This document shows, piece after piece, positions 1 through 9,505 of a stretch of DNA of 64,000 nt. The stretch covers positions 78,904 through 142,903 of the forward strand of contig JAHCLG010000003.1 of assembly GCA_026125385.1 (NCBI GenBank), given 5' to 3'. Under the pieces are notes generated by a model. It was not told the DNA's origin. It saw nothing but the letters and a program-made list of their open reading frames with translations, and did no database searches. Both the position numbers and the translations under genes were made by a program. The first letter of the stretch is position 1. Every line of letters starts with the position of its first letter. The DNA comes from Legionellales bacterium (GTDB taxonomy: Bacteria; Pseudomonadota; Gammaproteobacteria; JAHCLG01).

Positions 1-640
1 GGATGGGCATGTTATGATCGCGACATTGGCAAAATGCGCTTAAATCCATTACCCCTAATTCTTTGCTTAATACTTCGCTATAGGTTAAACGTTGATAACG
101 TTTAGCATGCGGATTTTTGGCGGGATCGGAATCGTAAATGCCATCGACAGTGGTGGCTTTGAGTAGAATATCGGCATCAACTTCAATGCTGCGCAAACTG
201 GCGGCTGAATCGGTAGTCACTAAGGGATTACCCGTACCCGCCGAGAAAATGACTACGCGACCTTCGTCGAGATGATAAGAAGCTTTTCGCCGATCGTAAT
301 GATCAACAACGCCACTCATGGGGATCGCTGACATTACGCGAGTGGGCACATCGAATTGTTCTAAGACATCACGAAATGCCAGCGCATTCATGACTGTGGC
401 CAGCATGCCCATATAATCGCCGGTGATTCTGCCTAAGCCCGCTTCGGAGAGTGCGCGGCCGCGGAATAAATTTCCGCCGCCGATCACTAAACCGACTTGC
501 ACGTTAAGACGAATTAATTCGGCCACTTCTTTGGCCATGCGTGCAATGACACTGGGATCTATACCGAAGTCACTGTTGCCCATTAATGCTTCGCCGCTTA
601 ATTTTAACAAAATGCGACGAAAAATCGGCTGGTGCTTCAT
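1..640 (-). CDS. pyrH: UMP kinase, 3' end cut by the window edge
   Basis: Phosphorylates UMP to UDP in pyrimidine nucleotide synthesis (cytosolic, bacterial amino-acid-kinase fold). About 213 codons are visible from an ATG at 640; the family is usually near 240, so the last ~30 residues lie outside. Motifs seen in order: [50 protein letters not shown] and [13 protein letters not shown], which cover the glycine-rich and UMP-binding segments of this family. It starts 3 bases after the tsf stop, so it is the third gene of an rpsB-tsf-pyrH operon; frr would be expected next beyond the edge. Confidence 0.97.
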   Translation of the reverse strand, partial: MKHQPIFRRILLKLSGEALMGNSDFGIDPSVIARMAKEVAELIRLNVQVGLVIGGGNLFRGRALSEAGLGRITGDYMGMLATVMNALAFRDVLEQFDVPTRVMSAIPMSGVVDHYDRRKASYHLDEGRVVIFSAGTGNPLVTTDSAASLRSIEVDADILLKATTVDGIYDSDPAKNPHAKRYQRLTYSEVLSKELGVMDLSAFCQCRDHNMPI

Positions 641-643
641 GCC

Positions 644-1525
644 TTATTCTCCGCGTGCTTGTGCCATCACTTCTTTAGCAAAATCCACTTCAACTTTTTC
701 AATGCCTTCACCGACTTCAAACCGCACAAAACGCACGACTTGTGCTTTTTCGGTGGTTAATAAAGCTTGGACAGTGACATCGGGATTTTTAATAAATGCT
801 TGGCCGAGCAAAGTATTTTCTTTTAAAAATTTGCTGACGCGACCTTGTACCATTTTTTCCACGATATCGGCAGGCTTGCCAGAGGTGGCCGCTTGCGTTT
901 GCGCGATGTCGCGTTCTTTTTCGATGATCGCAGCATCCACGCCCTTTTCATCCACTGCGAGTGGATTGCTAGCAGCGATATGCATGGCTAAATCTTTGGC
1001 TAATTCTTGGCTTGCACCTTTGACATCGATTAACACACCGATGCGTGAGCCATGAGAATAATAGCCGACTTCACCTTGGGTTTCGAACAATTCCAAGCGG
1101 CGCACATTAATGTTTTCGCCAATTTTAATCACGAGTTCTGCGCGTTCTTGTTCGACGCTATTTTGACTACCCGCTAACGTCAGTTGTTTTAATTTTTCTA
1201 AATCAACACAACGATGCTTTAATGCAGTTTCTGCAACGTGATTGGCAAAATGAACAAAATTTTCATCGCGCGCCACGAAATCGGTTTCGCAATTCACTTC
1301 TGCAATGATGGCAACTTTTGCGGCTGCATCGTGTTGAATGACAATCATGCCTTCAGCAGCAATACGTCCCGATTTTTTAGCGGCTTTCGCTTGACCATTT
1401 TTACGCATTTCGGTGATGGCGGCTTCAATATCGCCATTGCTTTCGACTAAGGCTTTTTTGCATTCCATCATGCCAGCACCGGTACGTTCGCGCAGTTCTT
1501 TCACCATTTGGGCGGTTATACTCAT
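644..1525 (-). CDS. tsf: Elongation factor Ts
   Basis: Guanine nucleotide exchange factor that recycles EF-Tu-GDP. The N-terminal UBA-like segment carries the signature LRERTGAGMMECKKAL (about residues 11-26), and the core has EVNCETDFVARDENF (about 77-91), the EF-Tu-contacting TDF motif. At 293 aa it matches the ~283 aa enteric protein. It lies 19 bases downstream of rpsB and 3 upstream of pyrH, the canonical ribosomal operon order. Nothing unusual seen. Confidence 0.98.
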   Translation of the reverse strand: MSITAQMVKELRERTGAGMMECKKALVESNGDIEAAITEMRKNGQAKAAKKSGRIAAEGMIVIQHDAAAKVAIIAEVNCETDFVARDENFVHFANHVAETALKHRCVDLEKLKQLTLAGSQNSVEQERAELVIKIGENINVRRLELFETQGEVGYYSHGSRIGVLIDVKGASQELAKDLAMHIAASNPLAVDEKGVDAAIIEKERDIAQTQAATSGKPADIVEKMVQGRVSKFLKENTLLGQAFIKNPDVTVQALLTTEKAQVVRFVRFEVGEGIEKVEVDFAKEVMAQARGE

Positions 1526-1544
1526 TGACTATTCCCTCTTAAAC

Positions 1545-2384
1545 TTATTTTGCAACAACGTGCTGTTCTTTGATTTTGATGTTAGCCGTTTTTAATAGTG
1601 GAGAAATTCTAGCAGCTCCCGCATCTTCTTCGTCACTCAAATCATCGTAACGGCGTTCTTCTTCGACTTCCACGAATTCATCTTCGCTGGTTGCGGTAGT
1701 CACAGAACCGCGAGCTTCGATAATGGCATCGGCCACGGCTTTGGTATAGAGTTCAATCGCACTGCGCGAGTCATCGTTGCCTGGAATGATATAATCAATG
1801 TTATCGGGATCGCGATTGGTATCGACCACGCCGACCACAGGAATTTTTAATTTATTGGCTTCTTGCACAGCAATTTTTTCGTAACCGACGTCGATGACGA
1901 ATAAAGCATCGGGAAGACTACCCATATCTTTAATACCGCCAAGACTGCGTTCTAATTTTTCGATTTCATGACGAATGTTTAACACTTCTTTTTTGGTTAA
2001 ACGTTCAAAAAGACCTTGTTTTTCTTGTGCTTCTAATTCTTTTAAGCGACGAATCGATTGACGCACGGTTTTATAATTCGTGAGCATGCCGCCTAACCAG
2101 CGATAATCCACATAAGGCATACCGCAGCGTTTGGCGTGTTCACGGATAACTTCTTGCGCTGACCATTTGGTGCCAACGAATAATACTTTGCCTTTATTGG
2201 CCGCTAAACGGCTGAAGAAATTGATGGCTTCATCGAATAAAACGATGGTTTCTTCAAGATTAATGACGTGGATTTTATTGCGGGCACCAAAAATATACGA
2301 TGCCATTTTAGGATTCCAGTAACGGGTTTGATGACCAAAATGAACGCCAGCGGCGAGCATGTGTCGCATAGTAACTTTAGACAT
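1545..2384 (-). CDS. rpsB: 30S ribosomal protein S2, with an extended acidic C-terminus
   Basis: Primary component of the 30S head region. Start is supported by a strong ribosome binding site AGGAG six bases before ATG. Family motifs include [15 protein letters not shown] near the N-terminus, [22 protein letters not shown] and the [18 protein letters not shown] segment. The protein is 279 aa against about 241 in E. coli; the extra tail is rich in Glu/Asp ([20 protein letters not shown]) and ends in a Lys-containing stretch. Such tails occur in some lineages; its role is unknown. S2 commonly autoregulates through the rpsB leader, and a structured leader is present here. Confidence 0.98.
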   Translation of the reverse strand: MSKVTMRHMLAAGVHFGHQTRYWNPKMASYIFGARNKIHVINLEETIVLFDEAINFFSRLAANKGKVLFVGTKWSAQEVIREHAKRCGMPYVDYRWLGGMLTNYKTVRQSIRRLKELEAQEKQGLFERLTKKEVLNIRHEIEKLERSLGGIKDMGSLPDALFVIDVGYEKIAVQEANKLKIPVVGVVDTNRDPDNIDYIIPGNDDSRSAIELYTKAVADAIIEARGSVTTATSEDEFVEVEEERRYDDLSDEEDAGAARISPLLKTANIKIKEQHVVAK

Positions 2385-2493
2385 TGATAACTCCTATTGG
2401 GTTAAACTTCCACTTATCCCAACAACCAACTTGTTGAAATGATTAAACTTCTCTAAGCACCCTGATTGATGTGTCGATAAGTGTGACCGATTT

Positions 2494-2549
2494 AAACCTG
2501 CTCTTATGAGCAGGTTTGGATTTATACCACACAATGCGATAAATCACAA
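2494..2549 (-). promoter_or_regulatory. rpsB promoter with a hairpin at the predicted 5' end of the leader
   Basis: On the minus strand TTGTGA (2549-2544), a 17-base spacer and TATAAA (2526-2521) form a good sigma-70 promoter. Transcription would begin around 2514, so a 10-bp perfect hairpin (AAACCTGCTC / GAGCAGGTTT, 2494-2517) would sit at the very 5' end of a ~130-base leader before rpsB. The hairpin has no U-tract on this strand, so it is better read as a leader structure (mRNA protection or S2 autoregulation) than as a terminator. Promoter elements are seen; the function of the hairpin is inferred. Confidence 0.65.
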
Positions 2550-2582
2550 TGTGCGGTTAGACAGAATTTTGAGGCAGAATGT

Positions 2583-2822
2583 TCAACTATTTTTAAACTC
2601 ATCGTGGTCATAAGTTTTAGAATGTGCCGATTCACGCGGTAGCTTATTGCTTGAACCGAATAACTTATTCTTAAGAAAAACAACGGTAAAAATAATTAAT
2701 CCGATGAGGGCGCCGTAGAATAAGATATACAATCCCACAATAAATAAAAATATTGCAATCGCAATGGTAATCCCGAGAGCGATAAACGGGATAATTTTTT
2801 CGAATAGCGAATGTTGTGACAT
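2583..2822 (-). CDS. Small two-helix membrane protein, unknown function
   Basis: 79 residues: a short polar N-terminus, two predicted membrane segments (roughly residues 10-32 and 34-52) and a hydrophilic tail with NKLPRESAHSKTYDHDEF. The hydrophobic pattern and charged tail support coding; a second open frame on the same strand (2671-2898) lacks such organisation. The start has only a weak purine-rich site (GAGAATTC). It lies between map (divergent) and the rpsB promoter. No family recognised; could be a species-level small membrane protein. Confidence 0.6.
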   Translation of the reverse strand: MSQHSLFEKIIPFIALGITIAIAIFLFIVGLYILFYGALIGLIIFTVVFLKNKLFGSSNKLPRESAHSKTYDHDEFKNS

Positions 2823-2922
2823 AACTGAATTCTCGTGTTGCTTTAATCGACCCGGATCGGTAGATAAGGATTGTCACACTAATTGTGCTCGCGTACAATA
2901 GTTTCTCTTTATCTTTATCCTG

Positions 2923-3708
2923 ATGGTTAGCATGAAAGTCGATATTAAAACTCCTGAAGACATTGAAAAAATGCGCGTTGCCAGTCGTTTGGCGGCAGAA
3001 GTGTTAGAAATGATTGGTGAACATGTCACCGTGGGAGTTACTACCGACGAATTAAATACCCTTTGTCACGATTATATCGTCAATCATCAACAAGCCATTC
3101 CGGCACCGTTAAATTATAACGGTTTTCCAAAATCGATTTGTACTTCGGTGAATCATCAAGTGTGCCACGGCATTCCAAGCGATCGCAAATTGCGCGATGG
3201 CGATATTATTAACGTCGATGTCACGGTCATCAAAGACGGTTTTCATGGCGATACCAGTAAAATGTTTTTGGTGGGTAAGCCTTCGGTGCTCGCTCAACGC
3301 TTAGTCAAGGTTTGCCAAGAAGCCTTATATATGGGTATTAAAGCAGTAAAACCTGGCGCACGCTTGGGCGATATTGGCGCCGTTATTCAAAAACACGCGG
3401 AAGCCAACCGTTTTTCCGTGGTACGTGAATATTGCGGACATGGCATCGGCACGCAATTTCATACCGATCCGCAAGTCTTGCATTATGGCGAACCTAACAC
3501 GGGTTTCGTGCTAGAAGCAGGCATGACCTTTACCATTGAACCCATGATTAATGCTGGTAAACGTTTTGTGAAATTGCTCCCCGATCAATGGACGGTGGTC
3601 ACAAAAGATCATAGTCTTTCAGCGCAATGGGAACATACGATTTTAGTCACAGAAACAGGATTTGAAATTTTAAGTTTGCGCAATGAAGAAAAGCACGAAT
3701 TTTTGTGA
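2923..3708 (+). CDS. map: Methionine aminopeptidase, type I
   Basis: Removes the initiator methionine from nascent proteins; pita-bread fold with two divalent metals. The five expected metal ligands are visible: two Asp in INVDVTVIKDGFHGDTS, His in GHGIGTQFHTDP, Glu in TFTIEPMIN and Glu in SAQWEHTILVTETG. Length 261 aa equals the family norm. Two starts are possible (ATG at 2923 or at 2932, MKVDIKTPEDIE); the latter matches the typical N-terminus better and neither has a clear ribosome site. The 3' end overlaps the glnD start by 26 bases, suggesting coupled translation. Divergent from rpsB as in many gammaproteobacteria. Confidence 0.97.
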   Translation: MVSMKVDIKTPEDIEKMRVASRLAAEVLEMIGEHVTVGVTTDELNTLCHDYIVNHQQAIPAPLNYNGFPKSICTSVNHQVCHGIPSDRKLRDGDIINVDVTVIKDGFHGDTSKMFLVGKPSVLAQRLVKVCQEALYMGIKAVKPGARLGDIGAVIQKHAEANRFSVVREYCGHGIGTQFHTDPQVLHYGEPNTGFVLEAGMTFTIEPMINAGKRFVKLLPDQWTVVTKDHSLSAQWEHTILVTETGFEILSLRNEEKHEFL

Positions 3709-6304
3709 ACTGCCTTTCGCGTTGAGCCGGGATGCGAAACGCACGCACGTCATCGCTTTTTTTCGTCAAGCTTTAAAACAACATCAACAATTGCTGGCGG
3801 ATGCATTTTCGCCGAAAAGCAATCAGTCATTGCAATTAATTTCTAAACACAGCGAATTTATTGACCACGTTTTAGATTTTTTATGGCATTCTACGCAATT
3901 AAATGTTTTAAGCAATTTATGTCTTATTGCCGTGGGCGGATATGGTCGACAAGAATTATTTCCCTATTCTGATATTGATATTTTAATATTAAGCGGATCG
4001 GCATTGCATCAACCAGAAAATAAATTAACCGAATTTATTAATTTATTATGGGATATTGGTTTAAAACCTGGGCACAGTATTCGCACCTTCACTGACTGTA
4101 TCGAATTAGCCAAAAAAGACGTCAGTATTTTCACTAGTTTATTAGAAGCACGATTGTTGCAAGGACATGAAAAACTTTTTCAAAACTTAAAACAAACGAT
4201 TGCTGAGCATGCTTTGTGGAGTGTATCCGATTTTTTTTACGCCAAAATGCAAGAACAAGAACAACGCTACATTCATTTTCATGCCACTGCGTATAATCTA
4301 GAACCTAATATTAAAAATAGTCCAGGTGGGTTGCGTGACATCCAAATGATTACCTGGATTGCACAGTATTATTATCCTATCACTCAACTAAAAGACTTGG
4401 TGATCCCCTCGATTTTTGAGGCCGACGATTATGAGTTGTTGATGACAGCAAAAAGTGTTTTGAGCAAAATTCGTTTTGCACTACACTGTTTAACGCAAAA
4501 ATGTGAAGATAGATTATCATTTGATTATCAAAAAACCTTAGCTCAACAATTTGGCTATGGTGATCGCGAACATGAATTGGCAATTGAGCAATTTATGCAA
4601 AATTATTATCGTTCTGCGAAAATTATTCGTCATTTAAATGAAGTTTTTTTGCAATTTTTTCGCGAAACTGTCATTCATAAACAGCAAGAAATCAGCGAAA
4701 TTGATAACAGTTTTCATATTATAGATCGCTATATTGCTTTAAAAAATCCAGATATTTTGCCTAAAAAGCCAGAATTACTCTTTGAGATTTTTTTACATCT
4801 GGCGAAAAATCCATCTATCCAAGGTGTACGAGCACAAACCATTCAAGTATTGCGAAAAAAATCCTTTTTAATTAACGACGAATTTAGACAAAATCCTTTA
4901 TCTCATCACTTATTTTTAACACTCTTGGAGCAACCTCAACGTGTGGTCGATCAATTAGCTCGCATGAACCGTTATGGCTTATTAGGAAATTATTTACCGT
5001 ATTTTGGTGAGGTCATTGGCAAAATGCAATACGATTTATTTCATGCGTATACTGTTGATCAGCATACCTTGTTTGTGTTGAAAAATATCGAGCAATTTTT
5101 ATCCTCCTCACAATTTCCCTTGTGTCATCGTCTCATGTCAACTCTGCGCAAACGCGCATTACTTTTTTTGGGTGCATTATTCCACGATATCGGCAAAGGA
5201 CGAGGTGGCGATCATTCAACATTGGGCGCCATGGCTGCGCGATCGTTTTGTGAGCAACATCAGTTACCCGAAAAAGATACTGAGTTGGTAGAGTGGCTAG
5301 TGAAAAATCATTTACTGATGTCAATTACGGCGCAACGCCGCGACATTTACGACACTAACGTGATTAATGAATTCGTGAAAACGGTCAATTCGGTGGAAAA
5401 ATTAAATTATCTTTACTTGCTCACGGTTGCGGATATTCGCGGAACGAATCCTCAATTATGGAATGGCTGGAAAGATAGTTTATTAAAAGAATTATATGAA
5501 TTAAGCTATCAACATTTAGTGCGACAACCGCGTGCGCAAGTAGAATTCATTCGCCATAAAAAAACAGCAGCCTTACAATTATTAACACCTCATATTTCCA
5601 ACGAAGAAATTATTAACAAACTATGGTTAGCGCTGGGGAATAATTATTTTTTACATCATCAACCTCAGGAAATTGCTTGGCACACTCAACATATTTTAAA
5701 TCATCATAGCGAAAAACCACTGGTGATTATCAGCAATACTATTACCGATGATAATTCAACAGCCATTTTTGTTTATTGTGCCGATTACGATTATTTATTT
5801 GCCAGCATTGTTACCGTACTCGATCAGGCAGGTTTAACGGTTTTAGAAGCACGGATTATTACCTCAAAAAATGGCTATTCGTTGGATAGTTTTAAAGTCT
5901 TAAATCGTCATCATCATCCTTTAGTTTTTGCACATGAAATCCAGCAAATTACGCAACGATTAGTCAATCAACTAGAAAAACGGGAAGCACCCGCCATAAA
6001 AAAATCCTATCGTCGTCACCACTATCATTTCCCGCAAAAAGTGGATATCCATTTTTTGCAAGATCACGAAAAAAATCGCACGATTATGGAATTATTTTGC
6101 GTAGACCGACCCGGATTATTAGCAAAAGTGAGTATTGCTTTGGTGGAACAGGGGATCAGTATTCAAAATGCCAAAATCGTAACCTTGGGAGAGCGAGTTG
6201 AAGACGTGTTTTATATTACGGATCGCCATCAACAAGCCTTTACCGATATCAGCGCACAAGAAAAATTAAAAAATCGCATGATTGGATTGTTAGCTGAGAT
6301 ATAG
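3683..6304 (+). CDS. glnD: PII uridylyltransferase / uridylyl-removing enzyme
   Basis: Bifunctional sensor of glutamine that adds or removes UMP on PII proteins, controlling nitrogen assimilation. Domains in order: nucleotidyltransferase with GGYGRQELFPYSDID near residue 85-100; the GlnD-specific linker including NSPGGLRDIQM; an HD hydrolase domain with LGALFHDIGKGRGGDHS near 490-510; and two C-terminal ACT domains (VLDQAGLTVLEARI and CVDRPGLLAKVSIAL) that bind glutamine. At 873 aa it is close to the E. coli length of 890, and all catalytic motifs look intact. It begins inside map. A retained GlnD implies a PII regulatory circuit in this otherwise host-adapted-looking genome. Confidence 0.96.
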   Translation: MKKSTNFCELPFALSRDAKRTHVIAFFRQALKQHQQLLADAFSPKSNQSLQLISKHSEFIDHVLDFLWHSTQLNVLSNLCLIAVGGYGRQELFPYSDIDILILSGSALHQPENKLTEFINLLWDIGLKPGHSIRTFTDCIELAKKDVSIFTSLLEARLLQGHEKLFQNLKQTIAEHALWSVSDFFYAKMQEQEQRYIHFHATAYNLEPNIKNSPGGLRDIQMITWIAQYYYPITQLKDLVIPSIFEADDYELLMTAKSVLSKIRFALHCLTQKCEDRLSFDYQKTLAQQFGYGDREHELAIEQFMQNYYRSAKIIRHLNEVFLQFFRETVIHKQQEISEIDNSFHIIDRYIALKNPDILPKKPELLFEIFLHLAKNPSIQGVRAQTIQVLRKKSFLINDEFRQNPLSHHLFLTLLEQPQRVVDQLARMNRYGLLGNYLPYFGEVIGKMQYDLFHAYTVDQHTLFVLKNIEQFLSSSQFPLCHRLMSTLRKRALLFLGALFHDIGKGRGGDHSTLGAMAARSFCEQHQLPEKDTELVEWLVKNHLLMSITAQRRDIYDTNVINEFVKTVNSVEKLNYLYLLTVADIRGTNPQLWNGWKDSLLKELYELSYQHLVRQPRAQVEFIRHKKTAALQLLTPHISNEEIINKLWLALGNNYFLHHQPQEIAWHTQHILNHHSEKPLVIISNTITDDNSTAIFVYCADYDYLFASIVTVLDQAGLTVLEARIITSKNGYSLDSFKVLNRHHHPLVFAHEIQQITQRLVNQLEKREAPAIKKSYRRHHYHFPQKVDIHFLQDHEKNRTIMELFCVDRPGLLAKVSIALVEQGISIQNAKIVTLGERVEDVFYITDRHQQAFTDISAQEKLKNRMIGLLAEI

Positions 6305-6503
6305 GCTAATCGGTTCGATCAATTTAGAGAACCTGCTCGATATCTCGGTGTTTGGCTTTGACGCCCTGCACAATCTGCTGAAGATAAAATCGCGAAGTTG
6401 ATCTTTGAGCTAAATTCATTTAGGATGCGGTCCGTCATATAAAAAGAACATTAGCATAATGTCCTTTAAATAAAATACTAATAACATTTATGGAGTTTGT
6501 AAC

Positions 6504-7556
6504 ATGCCACGTCCATCGAAAAAAAATAAACCATCAAAAAAGGCAAATCTACCGCAAGAAAATGTATCATTTAGCTGGAGTTTAGCTAAACTTCTAACTG
6601 CAGTGCTTTCTGTTTTCAGTGCCCCTTATACTCATGCCAGTGCCAGCGAAACTAATGGTATGTTTAGTACTAATGGTATGTTTGGTACAGTGAGGATTAA
6701 CGACAAGGATATTACAATACCCACACTTCATCACGATCTAACAGCTGCTCACATTGTTAATGATCTATCTGCTGCAAAGGCATGTGAAAAAGGTTTGTTA
6801 CATGAAAATTTTCAGAGCCAACATGGCTTAATGGCAGGAGAATTCGCATTACGTAATCCAGTTATTTTAGATAAAAATTATTTTTTTGTGCATGGTTCAA
6901 ACCCAGAAGCCACAATTACGCAAGAGAGTGATAAGTTAGGTGTAACATTAGTGTCACTTTATCAGACTGGAAGTCCCAATCCCGCTTCATGTGTAAACAG
7001 AAAATACATAGAACTTAACGCAGGCAAAACTCCTACTGGTGATAATCATAAAGCAGGAAAACAATTGTATTATGTTGCACAAACACCATTCGCGTTAAAT
7101 AACGGAAACTTAGTGAGCATAATAACTTCTATGCCAAAGAAGGTTTTAGATACACTACAAAAAGCTCATCAAGCCGTAGAAGGTATTTTACTAACTCTTT
7201 TTCCAAAAAGAATAGCTGCGAGTAGCCAATACATAAACAGTCATAAACTAGCTACTCCGGCAGACTGGAATTCGATGATAGATACGCACAGGCACCTCAA
7301 TAAATTTCTTGGTAAGTATGACCATGATCAATTTAAACAGTGCGTAGATACTGGGAATAAAGACGACGACGAAATTTCTGCACAACAAGATAACCAGCAT
7401 AACTTGAAGAAACCATTGGCAAAGACTCATGAGACTCCTATCACAGTCAGTTTTTCAAATTTTAATGACTATGACGATCAAATTTCTCCACAAAAACATA
7501 GTACTTCAGAACGCGATAATAAGCGACAGTATAAAGGCATGGGGAAAACTACATAA
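6504..7556 (+). CDS. Probable exported protein of unknown function
   Basis: 350 residues with no recognised family. The N-terminus is very basic (PRPSKKNKPSKKA), followed by a hydrophobic stretch LAKLLTAVLSVFSAP and HASASE, resembling a signal peptide with a long charged n-region and an Ala-x-Ala cleavage site near residue 48. Immediately afterwards NGMF is duplicated (TNGMFSTNGMFGT). The C-terminal third is rich in Asp, Gln, Asn and Lys and looks unstructured. The start is supported by TGGAG about 9 bases upstream. Monocistronic between glnD and the convergent ygfX. Could be a periplasmic, surface or secreted protein; low similarity to anything I recall. Confidence 0.7.
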   Translation: MPRPSKKNKPSKKANLPQENVSFSWSLAKLLTAVLSVFSAPYTHASASETNGMFSTNGMFGTVRINDKDITIPTLHHDLTAAHIVNDLSAAKACEKGLLHENFQSQHGLMAGEFALRNPVILDKNYFFVHGSNPEATITQESDKLGVTLVSLYQTGSPNPASCVNRKYIELNAGKTPTGDNHKAGKQLYYVAQTPFALNNGNLVSIITSMPKKVLDTLQKAHQAVEGILLTLFPKRIAASSQYINSHKLATPADWNSMIDTHRHLNKFLGKYDHDQFKQCVDTGNKDDDEISAQQDNQHNLKKPLAKTHETPITVSFSNFNDYDDQISPQKHSTSERDNKRQYKGMGKTT

Positions 7557-7611
7557 TAAACTAGATATGGTAGCATTAGAAATAGTTAATCATTATAATT
7601 AACACACAATA

Positions 7612-7640
7612 ATGGGCTGAACATTTTATGGACAGCCCAT
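7612..7640 (+). terminator. Weak hairpin between convergent genes
   Basis: ATGGGCTG (7612-7619) pairs with CAGCCCAT (7633-7640) across a 13-base loop, between the stop of the exported protein and the stop of ygfX. There is no T-tract on either side, so terminator function is only suggested by position. Confidence 0.3.
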
Positions 7641-7704
7641 ACCCCAAAATGCATTTCATAGTGGCTCGTATTTGTTAACGAGATACAACAAACAAAGTAA
7701 TCGA

Positions 7705-8139
7705 TCAACACGCACTAGTAAATTGCGTCGCTAATATTATTTTTAGTCTCCGCCAATCCGACGGATTAAACATATCACGCGTCAAGAGTACTTTATAATT
7801 CTTTCCGGTAGATTTAAACTGCAATACCATAAACCATTGCGTGATCACCATTTTTTTCGGTGGGATTGAAACTTTTTTTTTAGTATTGTCTATCGTCAAA
7901 AACCATCCTGCTTGGTTATGGTGCTCTATACAGTGAATGGAATCGTTGTGATGTCGCCAATGATACCACAGGCTATACATTAATAATAAAAATAGCAATA
8001 ATTTGATTGGCCACGCAATATTTGCCCACCACATCAAGAGTCCGGCAAATACTGTAATGCCGACGGTAAAACTCAATAACCACTTCGATTGTTTCGGATA
8101 AATGATGAGTTTCAGATCGGCAAATCGAATTAAATTCAT
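7705..8139 (-). CDS. ygfX: YgfX (CptA)-like membrane protein
   Basis: 144 residues with two adjacent hydrophobic helices near the N-terminus (about residues 22-40 and 44-62, WLLSFTVGITVFAGLLMWW and a second ending LLMYSLWYHW) and a soluble C-terminal part with KNYKVLLTRDMFNPSDWRRL, the layout of the YgfX family partnered with SdhE. The family has been described as a toxin acting on cytoskeletal proteins in E. coli, but a housekeeping role linked to succinate dehydrogenase assembly is also plausible. It overlaps the sdhE stop by 4 bases, so the pair is translationally coupled. Confidence 0.8.
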   Translation of the reverse strand: MNLIRFADLKLIIYPKQSKWLLSFTVGITVFAGLLMWWANIAWPIKLLLFLLLMYSLWYHWRHHNDSIHCIEHHNQAGWFLTIDNTKKKVSIPPKKMVITQWFMVLQFKSTGKNYKVLLTRDMFNPSDWRRLKIILATQFTSAC

Positions 8140-8381
8140 GGCATATTCTCAAGCACTAAGTGAATCATTTCTTGCAAATGGACTTCTTCTGGCGCGCGAC
8201 GTTGCATAAACCATTCAAATAATTCTTGATCTTGGCACGATAACAACTCTACAAATGCCGATTGTTGCAGCGGTGTCAGCTTATCGAAGCGTTCCATTAA
8301 AAAGCGCTCCAATAAAATATCCAATTCCCACATACCACGCCGACAGGCCCAGTGTAGTTTTTTTTTATCGATAAGATCCAT
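8136..8381 (-). CDS. sdhE: FAD assembly factor SdhE
   Basis: Promotes covalent flavinylation of succinate dehydrogenase (and fumarate reductase). 81 residues, the normal size. The diagnostic RGxxE-type motif is visible as CRRGMWELD near residue 13, and the second helix motif LLSCQDQELFEWFM near residue 46 matches the family. First gene of a two-gene operon with ygfX; divergent from ygfZ 68 bases away, an arrangement conserved in many gammaproteobacteria. Confidence 0.9.
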   Translation of the reverse strand: MDLIDKKKLHWACRRGMWELDILLERFLMERFDKLTPLQQSAFVELLSCQDQELFEWFMQRRAPEEVHLQEMIHLVLENMP

Positions 8382-8449
8382 GATTTCCCCTTGCTGCGAA
8401 TGAGATTATCAGTAAAATGCCCATAAGGTAGCTATTATAGTGAAAACGC

Positions 8450-9505
8450 ATGCAAAATACTTGGAGAACTTTTTTAGAACAACAAGGCGCGCACATTTAC
8501 CGTAATCGGGTGACGCATTATCACGATTTAACCTCTGAATTGCTGGCGACAGAATCAGGCCAGGTCATGATTGATTTATCGCATAAAGGGTTAATTCGCA
8601 TTAGTGGTGCGGATGCCACTCGCTTTTTGCAAGGGCAATTAACCTGTAATGTTTTAGAAGTAGACACTGAGCACAGTCGCTTTGGTGCGCATTGCAATGC
8701 GAAAGGCCGCATTTTAACTTCTTTTCGTTTGTTTAAACACGGCGACGATTTCTTAATGTTCGTGCCAGGTTCAATAATCGCTGCCTCCTTGGCACAATTA
8801 CAAAAATATGCGATTTTTTCTAAAGTCACCATTAGCGATGATAGTTCTGCATTTTTACAATGCGGTATTTCAGGATCGCAGGCTGAAAACGCCCTCAAAA
8901 AAATATTTGCTCGTGTACCAGCGGAAATTAATCAGTTAGTGAATGAAAAAGATTATATTATTCTACGCATTCCGGGATTAACACCACGTTATATTGTTTT
9001 TGCCACCCCTAACGTTATGCCGCCATTGTGGGAGCAATTGAAAAAAGATTTTACGCCTGCTGGTGCCGATTGTTGGCAATATTTAAATATTCAAAATGGC
9101 ATTCCCACCATTTATCCGGCAACGATTGGGCGTTTTACCCCTCATCAAGTCAACCTGCAATTAATTAATGGCGTGAGTTTTAATAAAGGCTGCTACACTG
9201 GACAAGAAGTGATTGCTCGCATGCAGCATTTAGGAAAATTAAAAACTCACATGTATCGTGGACATTTGCATTGCCCGAATATTCCAAAACCGGGTTTTGA
9301 TATTTTAGCACTTCACAATAATGAAAAAACTGTCGTGGGTAGCATTGTGATTGCTAAAGCCGATCCCCATGGTGGCTATCAGTTACTTGCAGCAATTAAA
9401 GATGAGTATATTAAAAACGATTGTTGTTTCGTGGACGCGTGTTCACAAAATTATATTCGCTTTTTAGAGTTGCCATATCGTTTAATTAATAGTAATCACT
9501 CATGA
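8450..9505 (+). CDS. ygfZ: Folate-binding Fe-S cluster maintenance protein YgfZ
   Basis: Tetrahydrofolate-dependent protein of the GcvT-like fold that supports a subset of Fe-S enzymes, including MiaB-type tRNA modification. 351 aa; the hallmark FNKGCYTGQEVIARMQHLGK with the conserved Cys is present near residue 245, and the N-terminal segment DLSHKGLIRISGADATRFLQ is typical. No obvious ribosome site precedes the start. Its stop overlaps the start of the next gene by 4 bases, so the downstream P-type-ATPase-like gene is probably co-translated with it. Confidence 0.93.
   Translation: MQNTWRTFLEQQGAHIYRNRVTHYHDLTSELLATESGQVMIDLSHKGLIRISGADATRFLQGQLTCNVLEVDTEHSRFGAHCNAKGRILTSFRLFKHGDDFLMFVPGSIIAASLAQLQKYAIFSKVTISDDSSAFLQCGISGSQAENALKKIFARVPAEINQLVNEKDYIILRIPGLTPRYIVFATPNVMPPLWEQLKKDFTPAGADCWQYLNIQNGIPTIYPATIGRFTPHQVNLQLINGVSFNKGCYTGQEVIARMQHLGKLKTHMYRGHLHCPNIPKPGFDILALHNNEKTVVGSIVIAKADPHGGYQLLAAIKDEYIKNDCCFVDACSQNYIRFLELPYRLINSNHS

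Noticed and set aside
423..1055. 210-codon plus-strand frame over pyrH/tsf
   Set aside because: Antisense to two certain genes; Ser/Thr/Ala-rich composition is a codon-usage shadow.
2494..2517. Terminator for the small membrane protein gene
   Set aside because: No U-tract on the minus strand and it lies downstream of a good promoter for rpsB.
2671..2898. 75-codon frame on the minus strand
   Set aside because: Overlaps the better-supported small membrane protein in another frame and lacks a recognisable start site.
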